A stretch of 64,000 nucleotides of DNA, taken from positions 186,001 to 250,000 of the forward strand of contig NZ_FMWU01000004.1 in NCBI RefSeq assembly GCF_900103195.1. Direction: 5' to 3'. Of the stretch, positions 44,338 through 53,624 are shown one piece after another. Position 1 is the first letter of the stretch, and every line of letters begins with the position of its first letter. This stretch comes from Methylobacterium sp. UNC378MF. Its GTDB lineage: Bacteria; Pseudomonadota; Alphaproteobacteria; Rhizobiales; Beijerinckiaceae. The position numbers were made by a program, and so were the translations under genes. A model generated the notes under the pieces. The model was not told where the DNA came from. It did not search any database and saw only the letters and a list, made by a program, of their open reading frames with translations.

Positions 44338-46377
44338 TCAGAAGGGCGCGATGTCAAGGCGATGGAGGAATCGCCGGTGGCGGGTGATGGTTCGCGACGC
44401 GGTGACGAGATCGCTCGCGGCGCGGGCGGTGGTGAGCCGCACCGGCCGATCCTGGCCGGAGGCGGCGCGGATCAGATCGCGCGCGGCGATCTCGAGGCCG
44501 CGATCGTTGCCCGCCGCGAGAGCGTCCCGCGCATGCGGGATCGCGCCGCGCAGGCCCTCGATCGACCAGAGGCGGCGCAGCTCGGCATGGGCGCGGGCGG
44601 CGGCGGCCTCCAGGCGGGCGAGGGCGAAGGCGTGGTGCAGGTTCGCCCGCCGGACGGCACCGCTCCCCGAGCTGTAGCCGGCGAACTGGAACAGCCGGTC
44701 GGCATTCAGGCTCGTGCGGGTGGTGGCGTCGCCTCCCTGGCCGATCAGGGCGTCGGCCAGGGACCGCCGGGCCGAATCGAGGGCGAAGACCCGCTGCTGG
44801 GCGGGCGTGACCGGCAGGATGAGGCGGACGACGATCGACAGGATCACGGCCGCCACGACCACGAGGAACGCGTTCAGCAGGAAGGTCAGGGCATCGTAGG
44901 TCTGAGGATTGGAGGGGCCGAGCAGGACGGGGAAGAACACGATCACGATGAAGCCGATGCCGAAGGTCCTCGGGTTCAGCGACAGGAAGCAGCCGAAGGC
45001 GATCACCGGTGCCATCGCGATGGCCAGCATCGGAAAACCCTGAACGCCGTTGAGCAGCGCGAACCGGGCGATGCCCGCGAACGTGGCCGCCAGCATCATC
45101 CCAATGACGACGCCGGTGGCGAATTTCTTCGGATCCGGCGTGACCGACGACAGCGCCGCGGTGGCGGCGACCTGGACCAGCGCGAAGGAGGCCTGCGGCA
45201 GGCCGAGGGCCACGAAGGTGGCGGCCGTCACGGCAAAGCTCAGCGCGACCCGCAGAGCGCCGCGCAGGGCGACGGGGAAGTCGCGATGCGTCGGCAGCGT
45301 GGCGTCGCGCAGGGGCTTGTGACCGTCGGCGACGGCGCGGATGCCGTCCTGCGCGAAGGTCGCGGCGCAGACGAAGTCGAGGGCGCGCTGGAGGACCACC
45401 ACCTCGTCGAGGGGGCGGGTCCCGTCGCGAATCGCGGCGTCGACCAGATCGCGCAGGCGCTCGTCGTCGCGGTCGAGGGCATCCGGATCGGGCGCATCGG
45501 TCACCCGCCTGCAGATCGCCATGGCTTCCGAAACAGCCGGGCCCGGGTTGCGCAGGCACGCCGCCGCCGCCGCGACGCTGCGGATCGACGCCGCCATGAC
45601 GTAGAGCGCGGCGATGCAGCTGCGCGCGCCGGCCGCCCGGAAGCGGCCGTCGTCGAGTTCGCCCGAAATCGCGCTGGCGTCGGCCCGCATCGGCGCGATG
45701 GTGCGGATCAGCGCCGCGGTCCGGGACGCGCCGAGATCGCCCTCGGTCAGCGTCTCGCGAGCATAGCCGCGCGTCTCGTCCCAGGCCTCGCGGAGCTGCG
45801 GCAGCAATGCCCGCCACGTGCTCGGCGAGGCGAGGGCGTCGTTGATGAAGGTGATCACGACGATGCCGAGGACGATCACGGCGACGCGGGACACAGCGGC
45901 GTCGAAAGTGCCCTGCGGCTCGTCGATCTGGCCGAGCGCGATGATCGCAACGGTGTAGCCGGACAGCATCGCCCCGTAGGCCCGGGTATCCTGCAGGAAC
46001 TGGGCGACGAAGACGCAGAGGCCGAGCCAGACGGTGAAGCCCAGGAGCAGCAGCACCCGGTCCTGAGCGAACAGGGCCATCAGGACGAGTGCCACCACAG
46101 CGCCGATCAGCGTGCCGAGGAGGCGGTAGACCGCCTTCGAGATCGCCTGCCCGCGCTTGGGCTGGGCGAGGATCGCCACGCAGGTGGCGGCCGACGAGGC
46201 GCTGTCGAGCTGGAGCCAGAAGGCGGCCGCCAGCGCCAGCATCATGGCGATCCAGATCCGCAGCGCGAAAGCCCAGGCGGCCGGCTTGGGAACCCAGGTG
46301 TCGAGAAAGCTCACCGCGCGGTCGATGGCCGACACGGCATGGCGCCCAGCGCCGGGTGCGACCGGGGCCTCAGCCAT
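44338..46377 (-). CDS. FUSC-family inner-membrane transporter (AaeB-like)
   Basis: A 679-residue protein with two sets of membrane helices (about residues 30-180 and 350-510), each followed by a long soluble helical part, the pattern of the fusaric acid resistance/AaeB family. Recognisable stretches are MMLALAAAFWLQLDSASSAA with TCVAILAQPKRGQAISKAVY, the hallmark Q-P-x-x-G near the first helices, and RLLGTLIGAVVALVLMALFA. It would be the pump of the three-gene efflux operon, of which it is the first gene. No regulator gene is adjacent. Aromatic acids are a plausible substrate class by family only. Confidence 0.88.
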   Translation of the reverse strand: MAEAPVAPGAGRHAVSAIDRAVSFLDTWVPKPAAWAFALRIWIAMMLALAAAFWLQLDSASSAATCVAILAQPKRGQAISKAVYRLLGTLIGAVVALVLMALFAQDRVLLLLGFTVWLGLCVFVAQFLQDTRAYGAMLSGYTVAIIALGQIDEPQGTFDAAVSRVAVIVLGIVVITFINDALASPSTWRALLPQLREAWDETRGYARETLTEGDLGASRTAALIRTIAPMRADASAISGELDDGRFRAAGARSCIAALYVMAASIRSVAAAAACLRNPGPAVSEAMAICRRVTDAPDPDALDRDDERLRDLVDAAIRDGTRPLDEVVVLQRALDFVCAATFAQDGIRAVADGHKPLRDATLPTHRDFPVALRGALRVALSFAVTAATFVALGLPQASFALVQVAATAALSSVTPDPKKFATGVVIGMMLAATFAGIARFALLNGVQGFPMLAIAMAPVIAFGCFLSLNPRTFGIGFIVIVFFPVLLGPSNPQTYDALTFLLNAFLVVVAAVILSIVVRLILPVTPAQQRVFALDSARRSLADALIGQGGDATTRTSLNADRLFQFAGYSSGSGAVRRANLHHAFALARLEAAAARAHAELRRLWSIEGLRGAIPHARDALAAGNDRGLEIAARDLIRAASGQDRPVRLTTARAASDLVTASRTITRHRRFLHRLDIAPF

Positions 46378-46516
46378 GCCGGACCTTGCGCCGAACCGCT
46401 TCGGGCGGGCTGTCCGCCGCCCATCGGAACGGAAAAAGGTCCGTCATGTCGTGGCGCCTCCGGCCAATCACCCGCGGATGTCTGAACAAACAGGACGCCC
46501 CGTGGTTCGCCCCGGC

Positions 46517-46849
46517 TCAAGCCTTGTCGCCGCCCTTGAGGCGCTTGTTGCACTTGCTCCAGTACTGAGGCCATTTCGGCCCCTGCGCGGCTTTCTGCGC
46601 CTCGGTGAGGGCGCGCCACTCGGAGCCGCAGGTCTTCTGCCGGTCGCGGGCCGCGGACTGGCCGGGGCTCGGCTGCTTCGCAGTCGGTGCTGGCGGGACC
46701 TCCGCGGCAGGTGCCTGCCTGGTCGGCGCTTCCTTGGCCGGCGCTTCCTTGCCGGGTGCATCCTTGGCCGGTGCATCCTTGGCGAGGATGGGTTGGGCCG
46801 CGAGCAGCGGCACGGACAGGATCGCGATCCTGACGAGACGATCGATCAT
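46517..46849 (-). CDS. Exported protein with Lys/Ala/Pro repeats and a Cys/Trp C-terminal motif
   Basis: A 110-residue protein with a signal peptide (about residues 1-22, ending AAQPILAK). The mature N-terminal half is a repetitive DAPAKDAPGKEAPAKEAPT stretch, probably extended and disordered. The C-terminal 40 residues look folded, with two Cys and three Trp (TCGSEWRALTEAQKAAQGPK, then WPQYWSKCNKRL), somewhat like PsiF-type repeats. Function is unknown. GAGGGGG lies seven bases before the ATG at 46849, which decides the start against longer frames. Confidence 0.72.
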   Translation of the reverse strand: MIDRLVRIAILSVPLLAAQPILAKDAPAKDAPGKEAPAKEAPTRQAPAAEVPPAPTAKQPSPGQSAARDRQKTCGSEWRALTEAQKAAQGPKWPQYWSKCNKRLKGGDKA

Positions 46850-47115
46850 CGGATATTCCCCCTCGGGCGACGTTGCGCCGCCCGAGCCGCAGTTTCGCCG
46901 CTCGCCAGCCGGGCGAGCAAGCCCGACGCGGCAGCCGCCAACAGCTGCGGCAACGCTTCGGCGGGTCGGTGGGACCGGATTCGCGATGCCTTTGCGCGGC
47001 ACCTTCGCGCGATGCCCTTGAGCGCGGAAGGGAAATCGTCTTCACTGCCCGGATTGTCCGGAAACGGCGGAGGACCACCGCGCCGCCGACGATTGGGTGC
47101 AGGAGCAGGCAGAGC

Positions 47116-47751
47116 ATGGCAGCGGTATCCGGGCGGCCGATCGACGTCCATACCTGGAGTACGCCGAACGGCTGGAAGGTCCCGATCATGCTGGAGGAGT
47201 GCGGGCTCCCCTATCGCATCGTTCCCGTGGACATCGCCAAGAACGAGCAGTTCGCCGCCGATTTCCTGGCGATATCCCCCAACAACAAGATCCCGGCCAT
47301 CGTCGATCCGGACGGGCCCGGCGGACAGCCGATCTCGGTCTTCGAATCAGGCGCGATCCTGCAATATCTCGGCCGGAAGACCGGGCAGATGTATCCGACC
47401 GACGAGCGCGCCCGCGTCGTAGTCGACGAGTGGTTGTTCTGGCAGGTGGCGGGCTTCGGGCCGATGCTCGGGCAGACGCACCACTTCAAGATCTACGCGC
47501 CCGAGAAGGTGCCCTACGCGATCGACCGGTTCACCGCCGAGGCCAAGCGCCTCTACGGGGTGCTGGAGCGCCGCCTCGAGGGTCGGGCGTTCCTCGCCGA
47601 CGATTACTCGATCGCCGATATCGCGACGTTCACCTGGGCGAAGCTCAACTTCAAGCAGGGCGTCGACATCAACGCCCTGCCGAACGTGGCCCGGTGGCTC
47701 GAGAGCATCCTGGCAAGGCCGGCGGTGCAGCGCGGCCTCGCGTCGATCTGA
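47116..47751 (+). CDS. Glutathione S-transferase family protein (YfcG/YghU-like)
   Basis: A 211-residue soluble enzyme. The thioredoxin-like N-terminal domain opens IDVHTWSTPNGWKVPIMLEE, with the T/S-P-N-G block of the Nu/YfcG type that binds glutathione without a classical catalytic Cys. NNKIPAIVDPDGPGGQPISV with the cis-Pro and ESGAILQYLGRKTG follow. The helical domain contains DDYSIADIATFTWAKL, the N-capping D of the C-terminal fold. Such proteins reduce disulphides or peroxides with glutathione. The substrate is unknown. It stands alone, convergent with the DUF2147 gene (stops seven bases apart). Confidence 0.88.
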   Translation: MAAVSGRPIDVHTWSTPNGWKVPIMLEECGLPYRIVPVDIAKNEQFAADFLAISPNNKIPAIVDPDGPGGQPISVFESGAILQYLGRKTGQMYPTDERARVVVDEWLFWQVAGFGPMLGQTHHFKIYAPEKVPYAIDRFTAEAKRLYGVLERRLEGRAFLADDYSIADIATFTWAKLNFKQGVDINALPNVARWLESILARPAVQRGLASI

Positions 47752-47758
47752 TCTCCGG

Positions 47759-48223
47759 TCAGTTCTTGTTGGCGGCCTGCTGGTTGACGTCCGGCACGCG
47801 CGTCCAAGTCTGCGAGCCGCACAGGATCTTGAGCATGCAGCCCGAGACGTTGAGTTCGGCCTCGCTCTCGCGCTCGAGGCTGACCGTGTAAATCTTGCCT
47901 TCCTCGATGTTGTAGAGCTCGCCGGTGAACTTCTCGTCATCCGGCTTGAGGCCCTCGATCAGCTGCAGGCCGATCACCGGCCGGGCGCGCTTCTTCGGGT
48001 CAGGATTCTTGAGGTCGGTGCGCGGGCTGCCGTTGTCGAAGGTCGGCGTCTTGAGCCAGACGACCTTGCCGCAGACGAGCTTCTGACCGGGGCCGCAGCG
48101 ATCGATCCGGATCTTGGCGCGTCCATCGCCGGTGAGCCAGGTACCGGACGGATCCTTGCCCGTGTCGGCCGAAGCGGCCGTGAGGCCGGCGAGAAGCAGG
48201 CTGGCGCTGAGAGCGAGGCGCAT
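47759..48223 (-). CDS. Exported DUF2147 protein
   Basis: A 154-residue protein with a Sec signal (about residues 1-19, RLALSASLLLAGLTAASADT). The mature part matches DUF2147: GTWLTGDGRAKIRIDRCGPG, then KLVCGKVVWLKTPTFDNGSP, GLQLIEGLKPDDEKFTGELY and NIEEGKIYTVSLERESEAEL. The form ends with CGSQTWTRVPD. These are lipocalin-like beta barrels in the periplasm with unproven ligands. Four cysteines probably form two disulphides. The start at 48223 is fixed by the signal peptide. Confidence 0.86.
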   Translation of the reverse strand: MRLALSASLLLAGLTAASADTGKDPSGTWLTGDGRAKIRIDRCGPGQKLVCGKVVWLKTPTFDNGSPRTDLKNPDPKKRARPVIGLQLIEGLKPDDEKFTGELYNIEEGKIYTVSLERESEAELNVSGCMLKILCGSQTWTRVPDVNQQAANKN

Positions 48224-48492
48224 GGTTCGTCTCCGGGATTGGGGCGTCCGCGGACGCCCGAGGGGTGGACGAAGTCGGTTGGTGCGCGACTGAGCCGTCG
48301 CAATCGGGCGATTTTTCGGCGGTGTTGCGGCAGAGCCACGGCCGTGCTTGTCCCACCCGGTCTCGCCGCGCAGCTTGAGGCACGGGGGGGCGCCCGCTAT
48401 AAGCCCGGCGCCGAAGCGAAATTTTCGCTGCCGCGGCGTGTCCGGATCGCCGGTGCGCCGCAAACCTTTTCCACAGACAGACCGGACGCACC

Positions 48493-48915
48493 ATGGCCAC
48501 CGAGCGCACCTTCTCGATCCTGAAGCCCGACGCGACGCGCCGGAACCTTACCGGCGCGGTGAACGCGGTCATCGAGGAGGCCGGCCTGCGCATCGTCGGC
48601 CAGCGCCGCATCCGCATGACCAAGGAGCAGGCCGAGAAGTTCTACGAGGTGCACAAGGAGCGCCCGTTCTTCGGCGAGCTCGTGACCTTCATGACCTCCG
48701 GCCCGGTCGTGGTTCAGGTCCTCGAGGGCGAGAACGCCGTGGCCAAGTACCGTGAGGTCATGGGCGCCACGAACCCGGCCCAGGCCGCCGACGGCACGAT
48801 CCGCAAGAAGTTCGCCGAGTCCGTCGGCGAGAACACCGTGCACGGCTCCGACAGCGCCGAGAACGCCAAGATCGAAATCGCGCAGTTCTTCAAGGATTCC
48901 GACATCGCCGCCTGA
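48493..48915 (+). CDS. ndk: Nucleoside diphosphate kinase
   Basis: A 140-residue enzyme that balances nucleoside triphosphates using ATP. The N-terminal block [20 protein letters not shown], the middle [20 protein letters not shown], and the active-site His117 in [17 protein letters not shown] are all canonical. Length is normal. It stands alone, with a hairpin 10 bases beyond its stop. It serves the products of guaA and the purine pathway genes nearby. Confidence 0.97.
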   Translation: MATERTFSILKPDATRRNLTGAVNAVIEEAGLRIVGQRRIRMTKEQAEKFYEVHKERPFFGELVTFMTSGPVVVQVLEGENAVAKYREVMGATNPAQAADGTIRKKFAESVGENTVHGSDSAENAKIEIAQFFKDSDIAA

Positions 48916-48925
48916 GGCGACGGGC

Positions 48926-48957
48926 GGTGGCGGGTTGGGCACACCGACCCGCCATTT
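48926..48957 (+). terminator. Terminator-like hairpin after ndk
   Basis: Stem GGTGGCGGGT (48926-48935) with ACCCGCCATT (48947-48956) and an 11-base loop, followed by only a short T run (TTTGCG). Position directly after ndk supports a termination role, though the T tract is weak. Confidence 0.5.
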
Positions 48958-49082
48958 GCGTGCACTGCACCCGGCGGCGCCGGGAATGCCGCCCTGTGTG
49001 ACCGGGCCGTCCTTGACGGGACGGAGCCCGGAAGCGTCCAACGGCCGAGCTTAGACAACCTCAGCCTTCGGACCACCCGACC

Positions 49083-49448
49083 ATGACGATGCGCCGCCTG
49101 CCCCTGCTGATCGCGACCGGCCTGTTCGCCCTCGGCGCGACCGCCGCCCTCGCGGGCGGATCCACGGCCCCGTTCCAGCAATACGAGCCGGATCCGGCGC
49201 TCAAGACCGCCAGCAAGTCCAATCTCGAAGGCCGCGTGCGCCACGCCTGCACCGTCGTCCAGGCCCGTTTGACCAGCGCCACCGAGGCGTCCCTGGAGCG
49301 TCCCTGCGGCTGCTACGCCCGGCAGACCCTGCGCAGCCTCGACGCCTCCGAGATCGAGGCCTACCGGGCCACCGGCTACTTCAATGACACCGCCCGCGCG
49401 AAGGCGCTCGCGGCTCTCGACAGCTGCAAGCTGCAGCGCCCGGTCTGA
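49083..49448 (+). CDS. Exported hypothetical protein
   Basis: A 121-residue protein with a signal peptide (about residues 1-24, RRLPLLIATGLFALGATAAL, then AGG). The mature domain is helical with four cysteines (RVRHACTVVQARLTSATEAS, then RPCGCYARQTLRSLDASEIE and a late Cys in LDSCKLQRP). That pattern suggests two disulphides in a small periplasmic helical protein. The family is not recognised. It is monocistronic: ndk lies upstream with its hairpin, and a perfect 11-bp hairpin follows. Confidence 0.7.
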   Translation: MTMRRLPLLIATGLFALGATAALAGGSTAPFQQYEPDPALKTASKSNLEGRVRHACTVVQARLTSATEASLERPCGCYARQTLRSLDASEIEAYRATGYFNDTARAKALAALDSCKLQRPV

Positions 49449-49458
49449 GGACAAACCC

Positions 49459-49483
49459 GCGGGGTTGCCTCGGGCAACCCCGC
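49459..49483 (+). terminator. Perfect hairpin after the exported protein gene
   Basis: An exact 11-bp stem (GCGGGGTTGCC with GGCAACCCCGC) and a three-base loop, ten bases after the stop at 49448. There is no T run, so it may end transcripts with Rho or stabilise the 3' end. Confidence 0.5.
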
Positions 49484-49648
49484 GCGAGCATGCGCAGCAA
49501 GGCAACCCGGGACGGTGGGGCGATGCCCGATCGCTGCGCTCGGCCCGGTGGCGTCGGGGCGACCCGTCCTGTCAGCGGCGCGAGCTTCCCGCGGTCGTGC
49601 TGCGCGCTGCCGCACGTATCTCCCTGAACGCGCCCCTCCCATCCACCT

Positions 49649-49756
49649 CCTCATCCCAAGGTTCTGGGGCGCAGGGGAAGCCTCGAAGGAGGGCGCCACA
49701 AATCGCGAACTCCGCCGTAAGCCTTCGGGGCGGGTGCGCCGCACCTCAGGATGCGG
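49649..49756. repeat. REP-like palindromic repeat, copy 4 (degenerate)
   Basis: The left end CCTCATCCCAAGG and right end CCTCAGGATGCGG are drifted copies of the palindrome. The inner GAAGCCTCGAAGGAGGGCGC is recognisable, but the matching right arm is partly lost (CCTTCGGGGCGGGTGCGCCG). It lies between an exported-protein gene and purN. Confidence 0.65.
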
Positions 49757-49797
49757 GGGTGGATGGGATCAGCCGGACCCGGACGCGGGACAGGCCC

Positions 49798-50448
49798 TCA
49801 GAGGCTGAACAGCGCGCCGTCCGGCGCCGTATCGGCGATCACCACGCGGTCGCCCTCCAGGCGGGCGCGGCCGCCCGCCACCAGGGCGAGCACCGCCGGG
49901 TAGAGACGGCGCTCTTGAACGATCACCCGGTCGGCGAGGCTGTCGGGATCGTCGTCCTGGCGGACCGGGATCGCGGCCTGGGCGACGATCGGGCCGGCAT
50001 CGAGCTCCGGTACGACGAAATGGACCGTGCAGCCGTGCAGGCGCACGCCGGCCTCCAACGCCTGCCGGTGGGTGTGCGTGCCCTTGAACAGGGGCAGGAG
50101 CGACGGGTGGATATTGAGCATCCGCCCGGCCCAGGACGCCACGAAATCCGTCGTCAGGATCCGCATGAAGCCCGCGAGGCAGACGAGGTCGATCTCGGCC
50201 GCCCGCAACGCGGCGTCGAGGGCGGCGTCGAAGCCGGCGCGGTCGGCGAAGGCCCTGTGGTCGATCGCCTGGGTCGGGATCCCGGCCGCGGCCGCCCGGG
50301 CGAGGCCGGCGGCCTCCGGGCGGTTCGACAGGACCAGCACGATCTCGGCCGGGAAGGCGGGATCCTCAGCCGCCTCAAGCAGCGCGACCATGTTCGAGCC
50401 GCGCCCCGAGATCAGGATCGCGACGCGGGTCTTGCGGACGGTTGTCAT
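49798..50448 (-). CDS. purN: Phosphoribosylglycinamide formyltransferase
   Basis: A 216-residue enzyme of purine synthesis that formylates GAR with 10-formyltetrahydrofolate. The signature is visible: VAILISGRGSNMVALLEAAE near the start, the catalytic Asn/His in LNIHPSLLPLFKGTHTHRQA, and the Asp in VPELDAGPIVAQAAIPVR. Its ATG shares one base with the purM stop (TGATG), so translation is coupled. The product belongs to the same pathway as PurM, the next step but one. Confidence 0.96.
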   Translation of the reverse strand: MTTVRKTRVAILISGRGSNMVALLEAAEDPAFPAEIVLVLSNRPEAAGLARAAAAGIPTQAIDHRAFADRAGFDAALDAALRAAEIDLVCLAGFMRILTTDFVASWAGRMLNIHPSLLPLFKGTHTHRQALEAGVRLHGCTVHFVVPELDAGPIVAQAAIPVRQDDDPDSLADRVIVQERRLYPAVLALVAGGRARLEGDRVVIADTAPDGALFSL

Positions 50449-51527
50449 CAGAGGGCGAGGCGTCCGCTGAAGGTCACGGGCTCGGCGCCCCGCGCCGTGA
50501 TCCGCCCGAGGCGCACCGGCGTCTCCCCGGCCCGGGTGAGGGCCTCGTCGACGTCGTCCACCGCGTCGGCGGCGGCGATCACCACCATGCCGATCCCGCA
50601 ATTGAAGGTGCGCAGCATCTCGGCCTCGGCGACGCCGCCCTCGCGGGAAAGCCAGCCGAAGACCGGCGGCGGGGTCACGGCGTCGAGGTCGACGGCGATG
50701 CCGACCGCGTCCGGCAGGACCCGAGGAAGGTTGTCGGGGAAGCCGCCGCCCGTGATGTGGGCGAGCGCCCGGATCCCGTCGGTGGCACCCAGCGCCGCGA
50801 GGAGCGGCTTCACGTAGATCCGGGTCGGCTCGAGCAGCGCCTCGCCGAGGCTGCGGCCCGGGGCGAACGGCGCTGGCGCATCCCAGCCGAGTCCGGTCTT
50901 CGCGACGATCCGGCGGACCAGCGAGAAGCCGTTGGAATGAACCCCGGAGGAGGGCAGGCCGAGGACCACGTCGCCTGGCCGGATGCCGGGCCGCGGCAGC
51001 AGCGTGCCGCGCTCGGCGGCCCCGACCGAGAAGCCGGCCAGGTCGTAGTCGGACCCGTCGTAGAGGCCGGGCATCTCGGCGGTCTCGCCGCCGATCAGCG
51101 CGCAGCCCGCCTGTCGGCAGCCCTCGGCAATGCCGCGCACGATGTCGGCGCCGACGCCCGGGACCAGCTTTCCGGTGGCGTAGTAGTCGAGGAAGAACAG
51201 CGGCTCGGCGCCCTGGACGATGATGTCGTTCACGCACATCGCCACGAGGTCGATGCCGATCGTGTCGTGACGCCCGGTCTCGATGGCGATCTTGACCTTG
51301 GTGCCGACGCCGTCGTTGGCCGCGACCAATATCGGGTCGCGGAAGCCCGCGGCCTTCAGGTCGAACAGGCCGCCGAACCCGCCGATCTCGGCGTCGGCGC
51401 CCGGGCGCCGCGTCGAGCGCACCAGCGGCTTGATCGTCTCGACCATGGCGTTGCCGGCATCGATATCGACGCCCGCCGCCGCGTAGGTCAGCCCCGTCTT
51501 CGGCTCGTTGCCGTCCTTGGCCGTCAT
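50448..51527 (-). CDS. purM: Phosphoribosylformylglycinamidine cyclo-ligase
   Basis: A 359-residue enzyme that closes the imidazole ring in purine synthesis using ATP. The N-terminal [20 protein letters not shown], then [20 protein letters not shown], and [20 protein letters not shown] with the metal and nucleotide residues are typical. The stretch [20 protein letters not shown] and [20 protein letters not shown] complete the family pattern. purN follows in a one-base overlap. The gene upstream (AI-2E permease) is divergent, so a promoter for purMN lies in the 143 bases between. Confidence 0.97.
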   Translation of the reverse strand: MTAKDGNEPKTGLTYAAAGVDIDAGNAMVETIKPLVRSTRRPGADAEIGGFGGLFDLKAAGFRDPILVAANDGVGTKVKIAIETGRHDTIGIDLVAMCVNDIIVQGAEPLFFLDYYATGKLVPGVGADIVRGIAEGCRQAGCALIGGETAEMPGLYDGSDYDLAGFSVGAAERGTLLPRPGIRPGDVVLGLPSSGVHSNGFSLVRRIVAKTGLGWDAPAPFAPGRSLGEALLEPTRIYVKPLLAALGATDGIRALAHITGGGFPDNLPRVLPDAVGIAVDLDAVTPPPVFGWLSREGGVAEAEMLRTFNCGIGMVVIAAADAVDDVDEALTRAGETPVRLGRITARGAEPVTFSGRLAL

Positions 51528-51670
51528 GCCCGCGCCACCTCGTTCCAGATTGGCCCCGCTCTAGCGGCTTCCCGCGTCCCGCGCGAGTCGGCGCGGCGGC
51601 GCCTTGATCGGCGCGCCCCGCATACCCACTCTGCCCGCTGGCGTGGTGTGCCGCGAGGGGGAGCATCATC

Positions 51671-52795
51671 GTGCGCGCACGGGCTATCATCGGGCTGGCC
51701 GCTGTCGTCGCCCTGGGACTGATCATCTACCTGCTCCGGGAGGTGATGCTGCCTTTCGTGGCCGGCATCACGCTGGCCTATCTCCTCGACCCGCTGGCCG
51801 ACCGGCTGGAGCGGCTCGGCCTCGGGCGGCTGGCGGCGAGCCTCCTGATCCTGGCGCTGTTCGTCGTCGTCCTCGTGGTGACGCTGCTGATCCTGATCCC
51901 CCTCACGGCCAATCAGGTGGTGGCCCTGGTCAATGCGCTGCCCGGGATGGTGTCGCGCCTTCAGGCGATCATCGCCGAGCGGTCCGGGACCCTGCTCGAG
52001 CGTGTCGGCGGCGCGAACGTTCTCAACGAGTTGCAATCCTCCGTCGGAACGCTCGCCACCCAGGCCGGGACGTGGCTGCTCGCATTCCTGAAATCGCTCT
52101 GGTCGGGCAGCCAGGCGCTGATCTCGATCGCCTCGCTGCTGGTCGTGACGCCGGTCGTCGCCTTCTACATCCTCGTCGATTGGGACCGGATGGTCGCGTC
52201 CATCGACGGCTGGGTGCCGCCGCGGCACCGGGCGACGGTGCGCGAGCTGGCCCGCCAGATCGACGGGGCGGTCACCGGCTACGTCCGCGGCCAGACCCTG
52301 GTCTGCCTCATCCTGGGGAGCTTCTACGCGGTCGGCCTCTGGCTGGTCGGGCTCAATTTCGGCGTGCTGATCGGTCTGATCGCCGGATTCCTGACCTTCA
52401 TCCCCTATGTCGGAACGCTCACCGGCTTCCTGCTCTCGGTGGGCGTCGCGCTGGTCCAGTTCTGGCCCTCCGGCGACTGGCTGCATCTGGGGCTGACCGT
52501 GGGCGTCTTCCTCGTCGGCCAGTTCCTGGAGGGCAACGTCATCTCGCCGAAGCTCGTGGGCGATTCCACCGGGCTGCACCCGGTCTGGCTGATGTTCGCG
52601 CTGCTGGCGTTCGGGACGCTGTTCGGCTTCGTCGGGCTGCTCCTCGCCGTCCCGATCGCGGCCTCGATCGGCGTCCTCGTGCGCTTCGCCCTGGCCCGCT
52701 ATCTGGAGAGCCGCCTCTACCATGCCGGCCAGCCGATCCTGATCGAGCAAGACGGCAAGGACGCTTCGGCCTTGACCTCCGCGGGCGGGGGATGA
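51671..52795 (+). CDS. AI-2E family (PerM/YdiK-type) membrane protein
   Basis: A 374-residue protein with about eight membrane segments. It matches the AI-2E transporter family: LPFVAGITLAYLLDPLADRL near the N-terminus, IAGFLTFIPYVGTLTGFLLS in the later half and GNVISPKLVGDSTGLHPVWL towards the end, with a soluble loop of about residues 85-150. Despite the family name most members have unknown substrates. It starts at a GTG (51671) with a GGGAG site seven bases before. It precedes hdaA by 13 bases, so it is the first gene of a unit with hdaA and possibly ppk and ppx; I know the permease-hdaA-ppk order from other alphaproteobacteria. Confidence 0.88.
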   Translation: MRARAIIGLAAVVALGLIIYLLREVMLPFVAGITLAYLLDPLADRLERLGLGRLAASLLILALFVVVLVVTLLILIPLTANQVVALVNALPGMVSRLQAIIAERSGTLLERVGGANVLNELQSSVGTLATQAGTWLLAFLKSLWSGSQALISIASLLVVTPVVAFYILVDWDRMVASIDGWVPPRHRATVRELARQIDGAVTGYVRGQTLVCLILGSFYAVGLWLVGLNFGVLIGLIAGFLTFIPYVGTLTGFLLSVGVALVQFWPSGDWLHLGLTVGVFLVGQFLEGNVISPKLVGDSTGLHPVWLMFALLAFGTLFGFVGLLLAVPIAASIGVLVRFALARYLESRLYHAGQPILIEQDGKDASALTSAGGG

Positions 52796-52808
52796 TCCTG
52801 GGCAACGC

Positions 52809-53519
52809 ATGCGCGAGAACGCACCACCCCGCCAGCTGGCCTTCGACCTGCCCCTCGACCCGCGCTACGGGCGCGAGGACTTCCTCGTGGGTCCGGCCAA
52901 CGAGGCGGCCTACACGCTGATCGAGGCCTGGCCGGACTGGCCCGACAGCGTCCTGGTCCTCACCGGCCCGTCCGGCAGCGGCAAGAGCCATCTCGCGGCG
53001 ATCTGGGCGGAGCGCGCCCATGCCTGGACCCTCCCGGCCGCCGAGCTGGGGGCCGACGCGGTCCAGCACCTCGTCTCGAACGGGGCGCTGGTCATCGAGG
53101 ATATCGATCAGGCGGAGCGGCTCGACGAGGCGGCGCTGTTCCACCTGCTGAACCGCGCGCGGGAGCGCGCCTGCCCGGTGCTGCTGACCAGCGCGACCGG
53201 GATCGACGCCCTCGGCCTCGCGACGCCCGACCTCCGTTCGCGGCTTCGCCTGGCCCCGCGCATCGCCATCGAGGCGCCGGACGACGCCCTGCTGCGGGCC
53301 GTCCTGGTCAAGCTGTTCGTGGACCGGCAGCTGGTCGTCGATCTCGGCGTCATCGATTCGCTGGCCCTGCGCATCGACCGGTCGCTGGGCCGCGCCCGGG
53401 ATGTCGTTGCAGAGCTGGATCGCGACGCCCTCGGGCGCGGACGCCGGATCAGCCGGCCGCTCGCTCTGGCGGTGCTGCGCCGCATGGGACTGGACGACGA
53501 GGCCGACCCGGCCGGCTGA
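52809..53519 (+). CDS. hdaA: DnaA-related replication regulator HdaA
   Basis: A 236-residue AAA+ protein related to the DnaA ATPase. The N-terminal RQLAFDLPLDPRYGREDFLV contains QLAFDL at residues 9-14, a likely beta-clamp-binding motif as in Hda. Walker A is GPSGSGKS (53-60), and the Walker B region is ALVIEDIDQAERLDEAALFH, then LTSATGIDALGLATPDLRSR with sensor 1. It ends in a helical lid (DRSLGRARDVVAELDRDALG with the R-finger region). HdaA acts with the clamp to stop re-initiation by turning DnaA-ATP into DnaA-ADP. It lies between the AI-2E permease and ppk on the same strand. Confidence 0.9.
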   Translation: MRENAPPRQLAFDLPLDPRYGREDFLVGPANEAAYTLIEAWPDWPDSVLVLTGPSGSGKSHLAAIWAERAHAWTLPAAELGADAVQHLVSNGALVIEDIDQAERLDEAALFHLLNRARERACPVLLTSATGIDALGLATPDLRSRLRLAPRIAIEAPDDALLRAVLVKLFVDRQLVVDLGVIDSLALRIDRSLGRARDVVAELDRDALGRGRRISRPLALAVLRRMGLDDEADPAG

Positions 53520-53624
53520 ACGCCGAATGCTGCGGCCGTCACGAAACCGTCGTGAAGGCCGCAGGTCTAGGGTGATACACGCTCCGCCGCCGCGAGGAGC
53601 GCCGCGTAGAGACAGGGATCGGGG

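Noticed and set aside
44299..46485. A 728-residue plus-strand frame across the FUSC gene
   Set aside because: Antisense to a membrane protein, giving a charged, low-hydrophobic translation; no family features.
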